From the NCBI GenBank assembly GCA_942486035.1, contig CALNXK010000032.1, positions 2,338,501 to 2,402,500 of the forward strand: a DNA stretch of 64,000 nucleotides, in the 5' to 3' direction. The notes below the pieces were generated by a model. That model ran no database searches. It was given only the letters and a program-made list of their open reading frames with translations, and was not told the DNA's origin. Source of the DNA: Porites lobata. Its lineage: Eukaryota; Cnidaria; Anthozoa; Scleractinia; Poritidae. Below, in pieces: positions 37,601 to 49,600 of the stretch (positions are counted from its first letter, which is position 1; every line of letters starts with the position of its first letter). A program made the translations under genes and the position numbers.

Positions 37601-40600
37601 AGTTAACAGAACAAGCAGGCTATCTGTAATATTGTAGAGAATTGTGAATTGTATGGTAAAAACCAGTGTCTAAACGCATCAGAAATGACTCAAAAAAGGT
37701 GAGTGAAGAAAGGTTGGAAACGTTTGTCAATTTGTCTGACAATCACGCCAACTACTTTGCACATGTGACGAGTTTTCCATACAAAAACTAACGCGTCACT
37801 TCGTTTTTCGGCAACTACGTTTTGTGTCTTAAGATTTAGACAAAATTTGCTGGCCTGTAAGGTCTTACACTGCATTAACGTGTGTTTCTGAAGAAATCAT
37901 ATTTACTTCCCTTTATAGTCTCTAATCGACGACAAAATTACTGAGACACTGTCCTCTGATGGAGTAACTTCGGAGAACAAAACAATCCACACCCCTCACC
38001 CTCTCCTCCCTAGTTCAAAGGTGGGGTGTTTGTTGTTTTCTACAGGAAGCTCGAGCAGCGGCAAAAATTCGCAAGAAGGGTTTGGGGGTGGGGGAGGGAA
38101 GTTTATGTTCCCCTTTTTAAAAAATGGCAAAATGTCAGAAAGGCCCTTTAGGGCAAAGTGTCTCAACTAATGTTGCCTCAGGTTGTAGATATTCCCTCCA
38201 TTTTTAGGTGCGATTTGGTCATTAGTGGATCGAAATTAAGCGTTGACGTCGTTTTTCTAGATTTTTAACGGGCCGAGCTTCGTTAGAAACAAACCCTGAC
38301 CCCATGCAAACTGTAAAGCCGCTTCTTCTTTGTTAAATTATCATGATTTTTTCTGTCTGTCATTTGCTTGGCCAGCAGTAGACAATCACAGAAAAGAAAT
38401 CACAGCTTGGGAACGATGTTGAGGACATCGTGACTCGAGTTAAATACTAATAAGGAGAGCTACAATAGAAAATAAACAGACTACTTCTACCGCTTCTTAA
38501 CAGTCTACTTCTTTGATTTCCTCACCTAGTACGCTTCTGCTGCCTGTTATTATAGTTCTTTGTTAGCATGAATTTTTATAGTAATTACCTTTATGGTAGT
38601 TAATTTAAAAGTACTTAGTCAAATCCATAGAGAAGCAGCAATTCTAAGCAAACTCATCCCAGTACTGACATGAGTGGATACATTTACATGTTAATATAGA
38701 GGAGTAGGCGAGCGATCACGAACACAGTTGACTTATCAAGTACAGATGCTTAAGAAACACATGTCCGGCACAGCTGTGCCAGGTCAATGTTAGCTGCTTA
38801 TACTCACCAGATGATTCTACTTACTATTACTGCATACTACACAGACTGTTGAAGGGGAATCTATCCTTGGAACAAAGAAACGCCGAATCATTATGCTGTC
38901 TGACATGTTACTGTGTGTATCCCTCATTAAAGGGTAAGCGATGTTCACAGTCATATCATTGGAAAGAGTTTTCTGGCTACTTCATACAGAGCCCTGTATA
39001 GGCAGTAAATTTATCGCTTTTGTCTCGCTTGTTGTGGGGGACTGTGCGAAACAAAGAGTTTTATAAGCGTAGCCAGCAGTCAAGAGATCTCACGTAACTA
39101 TGTGGATAAAAAGCTAAAATTGAGTAACGAGTCAAATAGTCTATGAAATTTGTCAGCTCACATGAAATAATTTGTACATATTTCAGCAGGACGTGGTATT
39201 TTGTCGTTGAGTTTTGTTTTGTTTGTATTTTTACTTTGCCTGAGTTGGCAGTTTTAACTTTTGTAATATAATTGTAAGTGCAGAATATGTAACCATTTTG
39301 ACTACGCTAGTTAGTACCCAGTATATATGTGGTAGAAAATATTTTCAAGTCTAGAAGGCGTCTTGGGCGCTGACTACTAAGAATGCGGTGACACATTAAT
39401 TTAGGATTGGAAGAGAGGTGTTTTGTAGCAGTCATATATTCTGCAGATGTACCGACCAAAAAACAATGAAGTGATATTATTGTTTTAGCAAAAAAGATCG
39501 CGCTATGCACATGGTTATTGACCCCAAAGCAAAGTACAAGCTGAAATGGAATGTGCCACTGAATGATGTTGATATCATTGAATATGGCCCAGGAGTTAAC
39601 ATACTTACCAACTCCTACAGAACCACGATAAGCCACTCCAAAGAAGGTTTGTATATTACCAACAATATATTCTCTCACTGTGAAGTAACGAGTGTTAACT
39701 TTTTCACCTTTAGAGTGAATGATGGAGTCTTGTAAGAAATCTGGTAATTTCTTTTAATTTTGATTTGGGCCACTTCCGGGAGTGAGAGGGTTAAAAACAG
39801 AAAGCTAAAAAATAGTAGGAGTCTAAAAGCTAACAAAGTATAATGGTCGAGTAATATGAAAATCCGCTCTTTTGATATCTTGTGCATGTGCCATTACCTT
39901 GGATTCCCTGTGTAAGTTAGCTGGCCGTAGTTGTGCAAAGGGGAAATAACGCTAGTCACTGGATAAATCTCTGTCCAGTGCATAACACAATTGGTTTTCC
40001 TCATACTTATCCGCTGGACAGTGATTTATCCGATGGGTAGCGCTATCCAACGTTTCAACAACCGAGACCTGGTGTCTTTTTTACGTGGCGATATTTTCAG
40101 CTTGATGGGTTGACCATTTTCTTAGTTGACTTGTATTTTAGCAGTGATCCAGTCGTATCATTCAGTGTTCGTTTCGAGCCATGCTTATTTCATTTTCTGT
40201 TTTCAGAGCGTTCTTTTGCTTAACTTGTTACTCGTTAGTTTTCTCCCAAGCGCCAGTCCGTAATTGTTTCAGTTAATATTTTGGACTACTGTGATGAATG
40301 TGGTATTTTGCTGCCGCACAGGTCAGTATCGAAAGGCCTACAGTGGCTGCCGTGAACACTTTGAAGACCTTCAGCAGGATTTGGCTGTGATTGGTCAAAT
40401 AGCAGGCCTCGTTTCTACGCTACGTCGTTCATACAGGGCAAGTGTTTTTATATAGTGAGGTATCACTGTTCCCGGCAACTTACAACCGTAAGAAGCATTT
40501 TTCATTTGAGTTGGTGGTATCCTTGGAAGCAGCGTTTCAATTTATATTCTGATCTTGACAGGTTTTGGATGTTGAATCAGTTCAAAAGTGGCATAAAGCT

Positions 40601-43600
40601 GTTCAAAGGACGATAGAAGAAGAAACAAGACTCGCAAATCTCTACTGGCTGGAGCTTTCATTGCCCTCTAAGTAAGTCAACCAAAGTGATGAGATGAAAC
40701 TCAGTGTAGTATTGACCACCTGTAGCTGTCATTTCTATCTGTGAAATTCTATTCGATTTGGTCTTCACGCCCCTTAAAAATAACTTGTCCAGGACGTTGA
40801 GACATGGTTTTCAAGTCCTAGGCAAGTCAGTTGTCGCTTTAGTATGCTCCCCTTGTTTGGCGCGCATTTGACGCAATTACACAGGGTCCAGAGGAGTTTC
40901 ATGTGAATAAATGAATTACTTACCTTGAAAAATGTCTATACCTGTCGCTTAGCACGATTAATTAGCCCAATGGGATCTTTATAAATCTACTGTAAACGAT
41001 TTCTTCGCTTCTTATCTGACCCAGATCGACTTTTGAAAATCAATAACCGCAAGCCATATCCTCGCTGGCGCACGGCACGTCGCCCGAAGGGTGACCGAAG
41101 GCTGTCGCCCGGAGGACGACCGAGGCACGAAGTGCCGAGTAAAAGAAAGGACAAGGGAGGAAACTTGTACCACGTGACTTCGTTCTATGTGAACCGCGGC
41201 ACTCGGTGACGGAAGTCGGAATGAGACCGGAAACGCAAAAGCAACAGACCGCTGCTAATTCGAGAATCAAAACATCAGCTGCGGAGAGAGTTTTAAAGAT
41301 CTCAGAGATCTATGCGAAAACAACAGAGTTTTAATTGAAGTGAAGATCTTTCAAGACTGGACATTTGTTGTACGTTTCAACAGTCTTCGATGTCTTAAGC
41401 AGGTTTTGTTTGTGCGAAGGCTTCCCAGCACAGGGTCCAGAGGAGTTTCGTGTGAATAAATGAATTACTTACCTTTAAAAATTGTCTATACCTGTCGCTT
41501 AGCACGATTAATTAGCCCAGTGGGATCTTTATAAATCTACTGTAAACGATTTCTTCGCGTCTTATCTGACCCAGATCGACTTTTGAAAATCAATAACCGC
41601 AAGCCATATCCTCGCTGGCGCACGGCACGTCGCCCGAAGGGTGACCGAAGGCCGTAAGCCAATCTTGCGAGCCCTCAGTCTCTTGGTTTGCGGTCTATAG
41701 AATCTGTAACGAGACCGTAACGCGATCAAAATAACCCATTTTTTCAGAGGTTTCCGACGGGTTCTGATGTTCTAACGACAAACCCATCTCCTCTGGACCC
41801 TGTGGCAATTATTCGTTACGTACACCGAATTCTTCCCTCACTCTTCTTAAAGGGGCTATCAGTGTCATGAGGATATTACTGGTGCCATCAGTATACCCAT
41901 ACACAAAATGCTTCTGCACAGCTAGCTATGAAGAACATATCAAACAAATTTTACCAGGGAGCCGATAACCATAATAATTGTTTGGTGATTTTAGTAAGCA
42001 TAGCATTAAAACTTGAAAAACAGTTGGTTCAACTTTTTCAATTTATGTCCATCCTTGCCCTCTGTGGCAACAGACGACAGGAAACAGTTTCAATGTCTAA
42101 ATATAGTCTTAAATAACAAAACTGGACCGGCCATTTCGTTTTGAACTGATTCAAATGATACCATTGGTTGAATCAAATTTCCCACGCGGCACGACCAATC
42201 AGAAGCACTACCCATATCTGGGGAGTGACGCGTCATCAGTATGGAATTTCTCCGCTCGTTTCTCAGACGTCATTTCGCGGGGAAATCAGTGGTGGCGTAG
42301 CGAAGTGTCGGCTGTTTTCTCAGGGTAGAAATCTAACTGTGATAATTTGTTTCGGCAGGCATGGCCACGTAAACTGCATATTTAGTACAGATTCACCTGC
42401 AGTGAAAGCAGAATGGGTGACTACTCTCAATACGTCTAAGCTAAGACTCTGTAAGTATGGATTCAAAACAATGTCTTGATAACTATTCTGTGAGCACTTA
42501 GATGTTATTAGTGGAAAGGTTGACCCTTCTTTGTGTTATTTTACCCGCGGGTTAGCGGCATCCCTTAATAGATGAGCAGGAATGTCAAATTAAAAACAAG
42601 AAGTATCAACGATATTGATTCACTCTTCAAATAATCCTTGTGTATTTTTTCCGAGAAAAGCGGAGCAAAAAAGTAGGCCTTGTTTTGTCAGATTTAAAGA
42701 CACCCGTGAACATAACATTTTCTTTGTTTCTTCTTGTGAATTGTTAAAAAAAATGAAAACTCATTGTATTTGTGCGGCTATACCTCTTCAGCTCCTCAAA
42801 ATAATCCTGGTTGGTACCTCCCAGAGGATGATGGGACTGGCGGCGTGGCCGTTCAGCGGCGTAACATGCCGCTGCTTAAAGACAACACCAGCTTATTTGT
42901 ACTCAGCCAGAAAACTAAGGTAAATGAATCAGTGACCATTCATTCTGCCAGGACTTCTAACGTTTTAAGTTGTATTTTTCCTCAACTTTCATGGAAATGT
43001 GTCACTCGTTACCGTTGGCCATCCTAGTTTAACCCTTGGCTACGGATTGCTTTATTTCAGTCTGATCAATATGGAACGATGCAGATTATGCATTTCTGAA
43101 CCTACTTAGTCTTCAGTTAAATCGATTCAGTTGGTACGTCACGAGTATAAGAAGGAAAGATTTTTGCACAGGTTACTCATTTTGGAAATTCTGACCAATC
43201 CTGCAAGAGTTACGTACAAAAAAACCTACTTACATCTTGGGGAAACATCCACTGCCAACTTCGCTTTTAGTAAGATGTCCTATAACTCTTTCCAGGTAAA
43301 ATTTCAGATTAAGTTAGCAAGATTGAAACTTATTTGTCGAATTTTATTCCTCTAGGTTCACAATATTGTCTGCGTCCCAGACATGTCAGATCCCCTTCCA
43401 GGCGTCCGTGACAACTATGGCATTCTGTGGCTTTTGTGCGGGGGAGGGGACCATGCAGGTCATGTGACTGTGGTTAAAGTGTCCTTAGCCTCCCCTCCTC
43501 AGGTTGTAGAGTCGTTCCATGTGAGTGATTCTATCATCATGTGTGGCGAGTATGTTGAACGGACTTGTGGTGAAGAAAAGAAGTTTAAAGGCCCCATTAC

Positions 43601-46600
43601 TGGAAGGTTTGGCTTTCCATTTCCTACTGTCTGGTTAGGAACACAGGGCGGAAGGTATGATACACTAACAGCATCCTACATTTCACCGAGTTATCAGAGG
43701 TCGAAATAGATTTCTTTTGACTTATAACTATTAAGATCTGCGGAAAAGGTTTTATCCGTTGCATTGAAAGCAACAAATGTAGCACTCGTGAAAATCTTTG
43801 CTTTAAGAAATTTGGAGTTTACAGGCTTTTAACTTTGTGCTGTATTGGATAAACAAAACTGAATTCATTGAGGATATTTTACTAACTCCGCTGTTTTCTA
43901 ATTAATTATTATGAGGATTTTTATTTACAACGCTATGGATTCTACTCGTCGTTACGTCATGTCAGTGAGGCTGCCCGATGCTGTTCTAGCTATTAAGTAA
44001 GTAATTTCAATACTCTTGTCGCAGTGAAAGCTGTATAAGCGACGAGCCACCTACAAGACCCCCGCGTTAGGTTTTTGCTTAAATTTAGGTTCGTTATCGC
44101 TGAGGCTCGTGTCCACTTAAGGTATTAGATCTGTTATAAGCCCGTTCGTTTCAAGGATTTATTTCTCAAATACTAAACAATTTTTCAAAATAAAAAAAAT
44201 TACACAAGTCTAGACCTCAGCTTTCAGTAAAATTAGCACAGTTATACTACTACATGAGAAATTTCTGCAATTTTTTTGGCTCAGAGTTTAATTTGAAATA
44301 CCTACCTGTGAAACTCACAAACCTTTTGTGGGTAGTTGTATAAACAAATAATGGCATGATTTTTTCGTGATATTTGGCATAAATTACCACTCGTGATATT
44401 TCAAAATTATCTCAAATTTCACTGGCCTAACGGCTCGTGAAATCACGTATAACAATTTCGAAATATCACTCTTGGTATTTATGCCAAATACCGTATTTAT
44501 TCGATTAACCGCCCTGGGCGCTTATTAAATTTTTGGACCTTGAGAGTGGGCGCTTATTCGAGGTGGGCGCTTATTAAATTTTCAACATTTTCAGCAAGTG
44601 TAGTATGTTTATTTTGCAACAAAACAATAAATGGTAAAAACAAAACGCGAAGATGTAACAAAGCAAGGTTTCTGTAAAATACTCTGAAGAAAACTCCGTC
44701 TTCGGGGAAGTCTCTTATTAGTACTTATTCAATTTTTGGGAGGTGTGAGGGGGAAAGGGGTGGGGTGGGGTGGGCGCTTATTCGAGGCTGGGCGCTTATT
44801 AACTTTTTCTGCCTTTAGGATGGGCGCTTATTCGAGGTGGGCGCTAATTCGAGGTTGGGCGCTTATTCGAATAAATACGGTATCTCTACAAATCATGCTA
44901 TTACCTCAGTATACTAATTCCACTTCCTGGTTGTTTGCATGGTTCATTTATTTCCTGCGCTGTATTCCCAAAAGTTGATTTTAAAGTAACTGTAGGTCAA
45001 AAGGCCTTTTCTCTAACTTTTTTTTCTTTTCTACTTAAGAACAGTGAACATGAAAATTTTTGCTACAGTAGCGGATGGGAGCCTGGTGATTTTCAAACAA
45101 AATCAAGGTAAAAATACCAAATATAAAGCTCCAGAATTGATTTTGCCAGCATGTCTTTTAAAATTTGCTTCTCTAGGAATGAAGCTCTGGTTCAGGAAAT
45201 AATTCATTTGAAAAAGGTGAACATTTGTCAAACTGCTTATCAAAGGGCAAATACTTGATAAAACCTTACCTCTTATTTCAGGCCCAACCACGCACACGTA
45301 TAATGTTTTTATGGCTTTTTTTCTCTTTAGAAGGCACTTGGAATTTTAGTGAGCCAAAAGCTATGGCGCTTGGAAAAGATCCTGTAATGGCAATAGCTGT
45401 TGTGTCAGAAAACCTTTGGTGTTCCTGTGGCAACAAGTTGTTCATAATAAGTCATGATGAAGAAGTCATCAAGGTGTGTTTCCTGACTGATGTTTTTTTC
45501 CTACGATACCACAAGAAGGCCCACTCTGTAAATCTGAAGTCGAGTTATTCTTTTCACACCGGGCCGAAAATAGAAGAGAATGACCATCAATAGCTGACTG
45601 CTCAGTTTTGTATTGTTTAACTGACCAATCGTGTCATGCGCTTGCCCGACCGACCGTCCGCCCCCACCACAGATATACCAATGTTTACGCGTACACTCTC
45701 TAGCTAGTTTGGGAGCCCAGGAGAAAACTGATTGCACATCAATGTTGTGATCAATTGACAGCTGTCTCAACGGGATCTCCGCTGACGAGTATCACCTGAC
45801 CGTATCGCGGGCTCAGGTGTAGACCCATCGAAGTCAAGTATTTTTTGTTTCCCTTACTTGTATATGCGGCAAATTAATAGAACACATTCTGGTCTCACAT
45901 ACTTCAAAGCATTTGGGATAGCCACGGTATTTTAAATGATTTTCAGCATGGTTCCAGGCGAGCACGATCATGTAAAACCCAATTAATTGCCTTTATAGAT
46001 GACCTCGCAAAAGAAATGCAGTGGTTGAAAAGTTTTCTTGAGAAAAGAAGACAAAGTGTAGTTCTAGAAGGAGAGCCTTCGCATTCAGTTCCAGTAACCT
46101 CAGGTGTACCCCAAGGATCAGTGCTGGGGTCGTTAATGTTTCTTATTTTCATTAATGATCTCCCATGCTATGCTACGTCAAGGGTCTGTCTTTTTGCCGA
46201 TGACACTGTCATTTACCTTGCAATAAAATCTGAGAGCGATTGCTGGCAATTACAAGATGATCTTCACAGCTCGGAAAAATGGGAATCCGACTGTTGTATG
46301 GAATTTAATCGAAGTAAGTGCAACGTTATACGAGTAACACCCAGACGCACACCGTCAAATTTCAGTACAAACTTCATGGCAAGGTCCTAGAAACTGTTGA
46401 TACTTCTAAATATTTAGGGATCAACCTCTCGCACGTGATTTACGCTGGAATGATCATGTAAATGAAATTACCACCAAAGCAAACAAGACTCTGAACTTTG
46501 TACGCCGCAATCTCCGCACTTGTTCGGCCACATCAGAAGAACGAGCATACAAAGCCCTCGTGAGACCGATTGTTGAATACAGTGCCACTGTCTGGAACCC

Positions 46601-49600
46601 TTACGTAGCTAAGAACATACAACAGGTCGAAATGATTCAACGCCGAGCAGCTCGCTGGGTACTCGGGTGCTACGACAGATTAGACAGTGTCAATGATATG
46701 TTATCCTCTCTCAAATGGAGATCTCTGGAGCTCAGGAAATCTGACGCACGTCTCTGTATGCTGTATAAAGAGAGTAATGGATTAGCCACTTACGAATGCG
46801 ACAAGCTTCAGAGAGCACATAAGAGCAGAATGGACACCAGGCTCTCGTCTCTCAGTCATCGATTTGAGCAGCCACGTTGTACATGTGATTACTTTAAGAA
46901 CTCTTTTTACCCTAGGACAATTGAATTGTGGAACAATCCCCCACCAGAAATTATAGCATCCACTTCGCCATGTTCATTTAGGCAATCCCTGTGTAATCTT
47001 ATATATTGATTAGTAAGTTAATGTTATTGTTGTGTTCATTGTTGTAATTTTTATTATTTAAAGCAGTCTGCAATACTCTGTTAAGAGTGAAGACTTAATT
47101 GGTAAATAAATAATAAATATGGAGAGTGCCAGGGGAACTCCGCGCGCGTCCTCGAAATTTCTCCTTTCGCTCTAAAAACTACTGGCGCCTGCATGCTACT
47201 CGGGTTACAATCTCTATGTTCATCGTTCTCAATATATTGATGACCCATGATTGCTGTGTTTACGTTTGTCTCATTTTAGCACGTGATTGAGGTGGATGAT
47301 AATCCCAAGTCCAGCATCAAGCATCTTGTCAGCTATGGTGTTGGTGTGTGGGTGTCCGTCTGGAAGGTGCCGTCAATCAAGTTATTTCACAGTGAGACAC
47401 TGAAGCACGTGCAGGACATCAGTATTGCTTCTCCTGTCACCAACATGCAGCGAGGTCAGAAACTTTCGTTTACCCTGGTTATAAATTAACTTTGTATTAC
47501 ACCCGTTGCCTTAATTCCACCGTAATAGTTTTAAAATTTCTAACCTAATTAATCTAATTTACAGTGTCGTGAATGCATTATTACGAAGCACTGCTCCACA
47601 AACATTGTGCCACAGTTGTTCATAAATAAATAGCTAAAAGAAAAATCAAGCCCTTATTTCATCTGTTGTTGTTGTTGTTTGAAAAGTTGAACCTGGTGTT
47701 GCTTCCTCTTTTGACGTTTGTCGCTGTACCTTTACTTGCCTTTTTTCACAGATATCGACTCTCAGCTGGAGAAAACCAAACTGGATCAAGTTTACGTGAC
47801 AGCCCTGTCAGCTGATGAGGGTTTACTATGGGTGGGGACCAGTGTAGGAGTTACCCTGTTGTTTCCTCTTCCAAGGCTTGAGGGTGTGCCACTTGTTTCC
47901 GGTATGACTCGCATTTTTCTTTGCTTACTGCTTCTTTCATATTTGCTGTTAACACTATCCATTTAATAGTGTAATGATTCGAGAAGGGGCGCCAGTTGTT
48001 CAATAGGTGGATAGTTCCATCCACCGGATAAATCACTATCCACTGGACAACGCAATTGATTTCCCTAATACTTATCCGCTGGATAGCGCTATCCAACGTT
48101 TGAATAACCGGGGCCTGGTGGATAGCACTATCCATCTTTTGAACAACCAAGCCCAGAATTTCAGCCATAGCGTCAAAGCCATTTCTATTGACACCAGCAA
48201 TATTTCTTATGAAACTTTTTATTTCAGGCAAAGCTTGTGTTGCATTTCACTCGTACGGAAGCAGTGTGCGATGTTTTTACCCGCTAAAAAACAACCCGTC
48301 CCTCGGTACGGGTCATGGTCTCGAGGCAACAAGGCCAAACCTCAGCTTGTTTCGGGAACATGAAGTTAGAGACGCATGCGTGCAGACAGACCCGGGAATC
48401 TCAGGAGCTTGGGGCTATGCATCACGTGGTCCAACTTTCGCCAATAAAGGTAAAGGTTAGTTTCTACTCTTCTTTGGTACGACAAATGTTATTCCGTGGA
48501 GGTACTACAACAGCAATAATCGTTATTTTCCCTATTGAAGTTTCACAAAAGTTCACTGGCCAGCATGTAGGCAGAGCTTATCTTGGCGGGGCAGTCAATT
48601 TACATTTCGGGAATAATTTTATTGTGTTATGTTCTGGTACATGTTTGTCCATATATAATGCAGCTTAATGCGGAAAGACTGTACAAAAAAGAAAAAGAAT
48701 TTATGGTACATAATGGATTTACAGTAAATAAAGTTTATTGGAAAAAGCTGGTATCAATTCATACTGACTATAATTAGGGGTAATACTTATGACCAGAAAA
48801 AATGAAGCAGACCGTTAAAACGAAAATGTAATTTAACTGCATTGTGCAACAAATTTTCTCGACGTTACGGTTGTACATCTCAAATATAAGTGATTTTACT
48901 TTGTAAATATTTAAAAATTCAATTGAATGATAACTGTGATTGAAGGCAGATTACATTACATACGGCTGTCTTTGTGGCTTTAGAATATGGTTCCCACCCG
49001 TTTGGTTTGACGCCGGTACTGATCGATATACGGGTAACAGGTAATGTGGTTTGTTGCAGCTTCCCCAAAAAAGATCACCTTTAACAAGACAGCAACACCC
49101 CCCCGACAAATTTCGAACCATGTGGGAGGAGAGGGTGAGGAGGATTACTCCGACGAAGATGTTCACTCTGACGACGAATTTAACTTTGTAGAAGACAAGC
49201 AGCAGACCTTGAATGGGATGCGGATATCGAGTGTTGCCGGTACAGGAACTGGCACCTTCAGTGTCAGGTTTGAGGGTTGCGAAGAAGCTGCTCACAGCCC
49301 TACTTCTATCGCTAGTTCTGTTCAATCGGGCGAATTCATCGGGAAGAGTCAATTCCGAGTGGATGACTTTGCCCGAATGCTGTCGGAGTTTAAGGGCTTT
49401 GGAACTTCTCCTCCAAATCCGAGTATTCCAGAACCTCCACGAATTCCACTAGTTATCACGAACACCTCGATTGACGAAGTTGATGGGACATCTGAAGAAA
49501 ATCCCCAAATCAGGACTGGAACCACTACTACTAATGGTGAGACAACCGGAAGTGTTGGTGAAGCAGACAGACAGGCTCTTGCAATTGGAGACGAAACAGG

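Noticed and set aside
48007..48363. 118-codon plus frame starting in the intron-22 MITE
   Set aside because: It reads through a palindromic MITE into exon 23 in a different frame from the RhoGEF product.
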